From: Amycolatopsis mediterranei
GTDB taxonomy: Bacteria > Actinomycetota > Actinomycetes > Mycobacteriales > Pseudonocardiaceae
Direction of reading: 5' to 3'
NCBI RefSeq assembly: GCF_026017845.1
Contig: NZ_CP100416.1
Span: 2,207,343 to 2,271,342, forward strand
DNA: 64,000 nucleotides
The notes beneath the pieces were generated by a model. It had not been told where the DNA came from, did no database searches, and worked only from the letters and a program-made list of their open reading frames with translations. Below are positions 61,297-64,000 of this stretch, one piece after another (the stretch's first letter is position 1; every line of letters begins with the position of its first letter). The position numbers were made by a program, and so were the translations under genes.

Positions 61297-62079
61297 TCAC
61301 GGCCGGCTCCCGGTGGCCTTGAAGAACGCGTAGTGGAAAGTGCCGTCTTCGCGGGCGGTCCGGTGCAGGTCCGCGACCCCGTGGTCCCAGCGGTCCTGTG
61401 TGATCAGCCCGCGGGCGACGGCGGTCTCGCCGACGCCTTCGACCATCGCGGTGAAGGTGTCGCGGGTGAACCCGGCGACCAGCCCGGGGCGCGACGCATC
61501 GACGTAGACCGTCCGCGGCTCCACGGTGACGTCGCCGAACCCGGCGCCGGTCAGCAGCGGGTGGAGGCGCCGCCCGATGAGCCCGTCGCCGCCGGCGTCG
61601 GCCTGCAGCCGGACCAGGCAGTCGATCGCGGCCTGCGCGTGCTCGCTGCGCGGGTGGAAGAACGCCGAACCGTGGTCGCCTTCGATGACGGTGATCGTGC
61701 CGCCCGGCCGCAGCAGGGTCTTCAGGTGCGCGAGGGCTTTCCCCGGCTCCGTCAGGTGTTCCAGCACGAAGCAGACGAAGACGTGGTCGTACTCGCCGTC
61801 CAGGTCGAACAGGTCGGCTTGGCGGAAGTCGACGCCGCGCACTTGCTTTCGTGCCTGGGCGAGGGACGCGGCGGAGACGTCGACCGCGGTCAGGTGCGCG
61901 CCCGGGCTGCGGGCCACGAGGTGGACGGTCTGGGCGCCGACGCCGCAGCCGGCCTCCAGCACCCGGCTCCCGGCGGGGTAGGCCGTTCCGGCGTGCAGGA
62001 GTTCGGCGAGGGTGTCGGCCTGGTCGCCCAGGCGGCGGGTCTCGGGGTCGGTGTACCCGTGCACGTAAGCGGTGTCCAT
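61297..62079 (-). CDS. SAM-dependent methyltransferase
   Basis: A 260-aa class I methyltransferase: motif I RVLEAGCGVGAQT near 40, acidic LTAVDVS, and LKTLLRPGGTITVIEGDHG near 120, with a YVHGYTDPETRRL N-terminus. The N-terminus and core resemble UbiE/ArsM-like enzymes, but the substrate cannot be told. ATG 62079 lies 28 bases from the divergent MocR gene. The 98-bp gap to the large regulator contains nothing recognisable. Confidence 0.85.
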   Translation of the reverse strand: MDTAYVHGYTDPETRRLGDQADTLAELLHAGTAYPAGSRVLEAGCGVGAQTVHLVARSPGAHLTAVDVSAASLAQARKQVRGVDFRQADLFDLDGEYDHVFVCFVLEHLTEPGKALAHLKTLLRPGGTITVIEGDHGSAFFHPRSEHAQAAIDCLVRLQADAGGDGLIGRRLHPLLTGAGFGDVTVEPRTVYVDASRPGLVAGFTRDTFTAMVEGVGETAVARGLITQDRWDHGVADLHRTAREDGTFHYAFFKATGSRP

Positions 62080-62107
62080 GAGCCCAGCGTGCTGCGACAA
62101 TGGCTCG

Positions 62108-63562
62108 ATGGACAGAGCCAAAACCGCGCGCTCCGAGTGGTCCATAGGGTCGGACTTCCTCCAGCTGGACGTCCGCGAGGCGCCGCCGGGAGGCCTGGCG
62201 GACTGGCTCGCCGGGCAGCTGCGTTCGGCGGTCGCCGACGGCCGGCTCCCGGTCGGCGGCCGACTGCCCGCGTCCCGGGTGCTGGCCGCCGAGCTGCGCG
62301 TGTCGCGGGGCGTGGTCACCGAGGCCTACCAGCGGCTGATCGACGACGGCCACGCCGCGGGCCGCGGCCGCGCGGGCACGGTCGTCGTCGCCGCGCCCGT
62401 GCTGCCGCCGGACCCGTCGCCGGACCGGCCTTTTCCCGAGGTCATCACGGCGTCGCCGGGGGTGGAGGTCTTCGACGCGGTCCGCGCGGCCCCGGCCCGG
62501 ATCGACCTCACCCCCGGCGTCCCGGACCTGACGGCGTTCCCGCGCGCGGCGTGGCTGCGTGCCGAGCGGGCGGTGCTGGACGAGCTGGAGCCGTCCCACT
62601 TCGGCTACGGCGACCCACGCGGCGCGCCTTCGATGCGGCTGGCGGTTTCGCGCTGGCTGGCGCGCAACCGCGGCATCCGCGCCGATCCCGGCGAGATCAT
62701 CGTGGTGGCCGGGGTGGCGCAGGCGTTGACGCTGGTGGGCGACGTGTTGCGGCAGCACGGTGTGTCCGCGATCGCGGTGGAGGACCCGAGTTCGCTGGGC
62801 GCGCGCCAGCACCTGCACCACTGCGGTTTGGCGACGCCGCCGGTCCCGGTGGACGAGGACGGGCTGCGGGTTTCTTCGTTGACGGCTCCGGCCGTGTTGC
62901 TGACCCCGGCCCACCAGTTCCCGATGGGCGTGGTGCTGGGCGGCGAGCGCCGCCGCGAGCTGATGCGCTGGGTGGCCGAGGGCGGCATCGTCGTCGAGGA
63001 CGACTACGACGCGGAGCACCGCTACGACCGCGCACCGGTGCCGGCGGTCCGGTCGATGGTGCCGGAGGTTTGTTACACGGGAAGCGTTTCGAAGCTGCTG
63101 GCCCCGGCCCTGCGCGTCGGCTGGCTGCTGGCGCCGCCGCGCTTCCGCGACGACCTCGTGGCGGCGAAGCGGTTCGCGGACCTGGGCAACCCGGTGCTGG
63201 CCCAGCTGGTCCTGGCGCGCTTGATGGAGACCGGCGAGCTGGAGCGCCAGCTCCGGGTGGTCCGCGCCCGGCACCGCCGCCGCCGCGACGCGATGATCCG
63301 CGCGGTCGCTGCCGATTTGCCGGGCGCGGTGGTCCACGGCGCGGCGGCGGGCCTGCACCTGACGGTGACGTTCGACGCCGAGGTGGACGACGTCGCGGTG
63401 GCGGCGGCCGCGCTGGCGGAGGGGGTGAAGGTGCAGCCGCTGTCCTGGCACCGGCAACGCCCGGGACGGCCGGGGCTGGTGCTGGGGTACGCGGCCCGGA
63501 CGGCGACGGAGATCGCCGAGGGCGTGGCCCTGCTCGGGCGGCTGATCAGGCCCTCGCCGTGA
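62108..63562 (+). CDS. MocR family regulator (GntR helix-turn-helix plus aminotransferase domain)
   Basis: A 484-aa fusion: GntR winged helix (about 22-95, GGRLPASRVLAAELRVSRGVVTEAYQRL) and a PLP-binding type-I aminotransferase-like domain (about 125-484) with the lysine in GSVSKLLAPALRVG and aspartate in EDDYDAEHRY. MocR proteins sense PLP or amino compounds and control vitamin B6 or amino-acid genes. ATG 62108 is preceded by GACAAT seven bases upstream, so it may be leaderless. It is divergent from the methyltransferase gene. Confidence 0.9.
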   Translation: MDRAKTARSEWSIGSDFLQLDVREAPPGGLADWLAGQLRSAVADGRLPVGGRLPASRVLAAELRVSRGVVTEAYQRLIDDGHAAGRGRAGTVVVAAPVLPPDPSPDRPFPEVITASPGVEVFDAVRAAPARIDLTPGVPDLTAFPRAAWLRAERAVLDELEPSHFGYGDPRGAPSMRLAVSRWLARNRGIRADPGEIIVVAGVAQALTLVGDVLRQHGVSAIAVEDPSSLGARQHLHHCGLATPPVPVDEDGLRVSSLTAPAVLLTPAHQFPMGVVLGGERRRELMRWVAEGGIVVEDDYDAEHRYDRAPVPAVRSMVPEVCYTGSVSKLLAPALRVGWLLAPPRFRDDLVAAKRFADLGNPVLAQLVLARLMETGELERQLRVVRARHRRRRDAMIRAVAADLPGAVVHGAAAGLHLTVTFDAEVDDVAVAAAALAEGVKVQPLSWHRQRPGRPGLVLGYAARTATEIAEGVALLGRLIRPSP

Positions 63563-63570
63563 GGGGGACC

Positions 63571-63663
63571 CCCGGTTTCAACGTTACCGGGAGCCACCGA
63601 CAGTTCCCGTCCGTGCGCCCCGAGTTGTCCACAGACCGGCTCTGCGCGCTCGAGTTGTTGACA
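63571..63663. repeat. Hairpin/DnaA-box repeat, unit 1
   Basis: Hairpin CCCGGT/ACCGGG (63571-63591), core CACCGACAGTT (63595-63605), TTGTCCACA at 63625-63633 and TTGTTGACA at 63655-63663. The first 70 bases are identical to unit 2, 210 bp downstream. Confidence 0.85.
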
Positions 63664-63780
63664 GCCATCCGCGGCAATACCGGGCGCGGCATCTTCGCCC
63701 GCACTGGTGGTGCCGGAGAGACCTACCTCCGCACTGCCCCCACCCACTGTCAGCACACACGCCGACGCCCCGGGGGACCC

Positions 63781-63873
63781 CCCGGTTTCAACGTTACCGG
63801 GAGCCACCGACAGTTCCCGTCCGTGCGCCCCGAGTTGTCCACAGACCGGCCCTGCATGCCCGACTTGTCCACA
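63781..63873. repeat. Hairpin/DnaA-box repeat, unit 2
   Basis: Same order as unit 1: hairpin, CACCGACAGTT (63805-63815), TTGTCCACA at 63835-63843 and again at 63865-63873. The remaining bases of the 438-bp end region (63664-63780 and 63874-64000) show no gene or other structure. Confidence 0.85.
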
Positions 63874-64000
63874 CCCGACCCCTGCGCGCCCGAAGCCGTT
63901 CACCACCACCCCGCGTAAAGCGTCCTCAAAGGACAGTCAAGCGGCTGTGATCATGCTCTCCCCGGCAATTCCCGCTGTTGGTTGCCATACGCAAGCAAGT

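Overview
The window is high-GC actinobacterial chromosome. The core order tsf, pyrH, frr, cdsA and then rlmN is the conserved translation/lipid block of Actinobacteria. GTG, TTG and possibly CTG starts, leaderless genes, an AfsR-type regulator and an ECF42 sigma factor with DGPF partners point to a large-genome Pseudonocardiaceae member. Amycolatopsis is my best guess, inferred from protein style only.

Layout. 1-166 is a degenerate C-rich tract that looks like bad consensus. 214-3959 is tsf, pyrH, frr and cdsA; cdsA carries an exact 57-bp tandem repeat in its 5' third. 3956-12229 separates cdsA from rlmN and holds a VOC protein, a methyltransferase, a PadR regulator, a siderophore-uptake ABC operon in which three genes have internal deletions, a transketolase-like enzyme and a lipoprotein. 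12385-13491 is intact rlmN.

From rlmN to about 35 kb lies an accessory island. The tail of rlmN, an 88-aa orphan gene and a convergent membrane-protein gene recur in direct orientation: block A (13.49-14.86 kb, membrane gene decayed), block B (22.0-22.5 kb, an AT-richer rlmN fragment plus an intact 88-aa gene) and block C (33.02-34.90 kb, 88-aa gene deleted down to 31 codons, membrane gene intact). A-B encloses a 2101-aa secreted RHS/PA14 toxin with a likely immunity gene. B-C encloses a bidirectional cluster for uptake and breakdown of a small nitrogenous compound: creatininase-family hydrolase, FAD oxidase, NMT1-type ABC transporter, two amidohydrolases, an oxygenase-type reductase and an XRE-cupin regulator. 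An 11-5-11 palindrome lies in the divergent promoter region, and a lipoprotein gene follows.

35-48 kb: an MAB_1171c-like membrane protein paired with an ImmA/IrrE peptidase, a molybdopterin oxidoreductase, a serine hydrolase, a MerR/MFS pair with a canonical 19-bp-spacer promoter, a BNR-repeat protein with a MoaD-like protein, a DGPF protein, an NAD-binding protein, an M48 peptidase, and a membrane protein/XRE/alcohol dehydrogenase operon. 47.9-49.5 kb is a DGPF-ECF42 sigma operon. Its promoter region shares a module with the one upstream of the distant DGPF gene at 43.8 kb, suggesting one regulon.

49.7-64 kb: TetR/enoyl-CoA hydratase, ArsC-like protein, a threonine synthase, a DUF1295 protein with a nitrilase remnant, SDR, LysR, P450, alpha/beta hydrolase, a 1081-aa XRE-BTAD-NB-ARC-TPR regulator, a methyltransferase and a MocR regulator. 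A hairpin repeat lies between P450 and hydrolase, and a relative of it encodes the N-terminus of the SDR. The window ends in two 93-bp repeat units, each with a pair of DnaA-box-like sites.
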